Shown one piece after another: positions 62,715 through 64,000 of a stretch of 64,000 nt of DNA. The notes under the pieces were generated by a model that was not told where the DNA came from, did not search any database, and saw only the letters and a program-made list of their open reading frames with translations. How positions within the stretch are numbered: position 1 is the stretch's first letter; the number at the start of each line of letters is the position of its first letter. The DNA comes from Cephalopachus bancanus (lineage: Eukaryota > Chordata > Mammalia > Primates > Tarsiidae): assembly GCA_027257055.1 (NCBI GenBank), contig JAPVLO010000322.1:1674001-1738000 (forward strand), written 5' to 3'. A program made the position numbers and the translations under genes.

Positions 62715-63284
62715 CATCTCAGTTTCTGAGGAAACATAACTAAGACACCATACCTACATGCCAACCCTAAGAGGTAGAAGTGTGCCCTTAGCAGTATGTT
62801 AGACTCCTGGCCACATTCAACAAAGCCCTACTGGGTCTGCCTCTCCTCCCTCGTGGCTTTCAGCTCCAGATGCTCTCTCCTCCACCACTCTGCTCCAGCA
62901 ATACCAACCTCCCCTTGTTCCTTAGATACTCCAGGACAGCCCAGCGCCTTCACTGTCTTTTCTGTCAGAACACTCTTTCCAAGGCTCTCAGCATGACCGG
63001 CCCTTCTCCCTTCAACTTCCACGTCATGTCCTTGGAGAGGTCTTTCTCAACCACTGCATCCAGGCTCCTCCAGCGACTCTGTCATAGCCCTTAATGAGGC
63101 CCCTTCATGACTCTTGCTACAACCTGTAGTTATCGTGTCTGTGAATGTGTTCACTTGTTTACTGTCAGATTCTCCTCCCTCCTCTTCCAGAATGTATGTT
63201 CCCTGAAGACATGGTCTGTGTCTGTCTTTTTCATGGTTGTACCCCCAATACCTGGCCTAGAACAGATGATCAAAAATATTAGTT
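62715..63284 (+). mobile_element. L2 LINE 3' region, sense
   Basis: 'CAACAAAGCCCTACTGGGTCTGCC', 'ACCACTCTGCTCCAGCAATACCAACCTCC', 'CCAGAATGTATGTTCCCTGAAGACATGGTCTGTGTCTG', 'ACCTGGCCTAGAACAGATGATCAAAAATATTAGTTGAA'. Confidence 0.85.
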
Positions 63285-63298
63285 GAAATGGAAGGACA

Positions 63299-63564
63299 GG
63301 CTAGGAACAGCACTTTGAGAGGCCTGGGCGAGAGGATTGCCTGAGCGAGGGGTTCGAGATCAGCCTGGACAACTTGGTGAGACCTCGCCTCTACAATATA
63401 TCAAAAAAATTAGCCAGGCATGGTAGTGCACGCCTGAAGTTCTAGTTACTTGGAAGGCTGAGGCGGAAGGATCTCCTGAGCCCAGAGAGTCGACTCTGGG
63501 GTGACCCTGAGCATGCCACTGCACTCCATCCTGGCGGCAGAGTGAGACTCTGACTCAAAAAAAA
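63299..63564 (+). mobile_element. Alu (lineage-specific), first of a pair, 5' part shortened
   Basis: 'GGCTAGGAACAGCACTTTGAGAGG' lacks about 20 bp of the A-box region. Ends GACTCTGACTC. Target duplication GAAATGGAAGGACA at 63285-63298 and 63856-63869 (perfect) brackets the pair. Confidence 0.92.
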
Positions 63565-63855
63565 GCTGGGCTCAGTGGCTCGGCCTGTGTAATCCCGCGC
63601 TTTGGGAGGCAGAGGTGAGTGGATTGCCTGAGCCCGCGGGTTCGAGATCCACCTGGGCAACTTGGCGAGACCTCATCTCTACAATAAATCAAAAATTAAC
63701 CGGGTGTGGTAGCGCGCGCCTGTAGTTCCAGCTACTTGGAAGGCTGAGGCAGAAGGATCGCCAGAGCCCAGCAGGTCGAGGCTGCGGTGGCCGGGAGCGG
63801 CCACTGCACTCCAGTCTGGGCGCCAGAGTGAGACACCAACTTAAAAAAAAAAAAA
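63565..63855 (+). mobile_element. Young lineage-specific Alu, second of the pair
   Basis: GCTGGGCTCAGTGGCTCGGCC to GACACCAACTT plus A-tail. Inserted in the tail of the previous Alu. Retains GTAGCGCGCGCC, and intact CpGs indicate youth. Confidence 0.94.
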
Positions 63856-63879
63856 GAAATGGAAGGACAAGCTATTCAT

Positions 63880-64000
63880 ACTCCTGGGTTAAAATTGAGA
63901 AAACCATAGCTTAGAGAGTGTAAAAAAATTGCCAACGGCCATACACAGTTGATAAGAGGCAGAGCCTGTACTCAGAATCAGGACCACCTGGCTCCAAGCC
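63880..64000 (-). mobile_element. MIR SINE, antisense, cut by window end
   Basis: 'TTGAGAAAACCATAGCTTAGAGAGTGTAAAAAAATTGCCAACGGCCATACACAGTTGATAAGAGGCAGAGCC' is an antisense MIR core. Confidence 0.82.

Noticed and set aside
63335..63365. GGTTCGAGA box in many copies, resembling a tRNA B box
   Set aside because: These are the internal Pol III B boxes of Alu elements. No cloverleaf is present, so no tRNA gene is called.

Overview
This is nuclear DNA from a primate. It holds dozens of Alu elements, 7SL-derived Alu monomers, many MIR and L2 copies, decayed L1M elements and mariner/hAT remnants, and nothing prokaryotic or viral. The old Alus are AluJ-like. The youngest belong to a distinct family: they read GGCTCAGCCTGTAATCC near the 5' end (one base shorter than the usual Alu A-box region), TGGATTGCCTGAGCCCGC in the left arm, GTAGTTCCAGCTACTTGGAAG in the right arm, and end GAGACTCCAACTC before the poly-A. 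I see no anthropoid AluS or AluY and none of the lemur- or galago-type SINEs I know. By elimination I infer a tarsier (Tarsius/Carlito). This is inference, not a database match.

I find no protein-coding gene, convincing exon, CpG island, tRNA, rRNA or recognisable small RNA. The open reading frames are short and fall in repeats, in CA-rich simple sequence or in unremarkable DNA. The window is best read as intergenic or deep intronic sequence.

Layout. 0-11 kb: MIR, L2, CR1-like and Alu fragments, two CA-rich decayed tracts, and two short segments packed with POU/homeodomain/AP-1-type sites (near 6.5 and 8.1 kb). 11-15 kb: L2 and a 2 kb antisense L1M carrying Alus. 15-25 kb: many MIR and L2 copies, Z-DNA-type and CA-rich tracts. 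25.9-27.1 kb: repeat-free, AT-rich, motif-dense DNA that looks like a conserved developmental enhancer. 27.4-28.7 kb: a sense L1M interrupted by a MIR and an L2. 29-36 kb: Alus, L2s and a recent exact 73-bp local duplication. 36.7-37.3 kb: a decayed 17-bp minisatellite. 38-43 kb: MIRs, a mariner remnant split by a young Alu, and a second enhancer-like block (42.7-43.0 kb). 46-50 kb: a G-rich decayed minisatellite, a three-layer MIR/Alu/unknown-repeat nest and a duplicated ~310-bp sequence. 51-54 kb: a compound microsatellite, a second mariner remnant, an Alu with an antisense Alu inside it, and a hAT remnant. 54-57 kb: no recognised repeats. 57-64 kb: nested and head-to-tail Alu stacks among MIR and L2 copies.

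The best functional candidates are the repeat-free motif-dense blocks, which together look like a regulatory landscape of a developmental gene lying outside the window. The most unusual structural signal is a set of local copy-paste events in which a piece of an old repeat reappears out of context 0.7-1.5 kb away, so donor and acceptor can be told apart. All coordinates of ancient repeats are approximate (tens of bases). I read them by eye against remembered family consensus sequences and ran no alignment.
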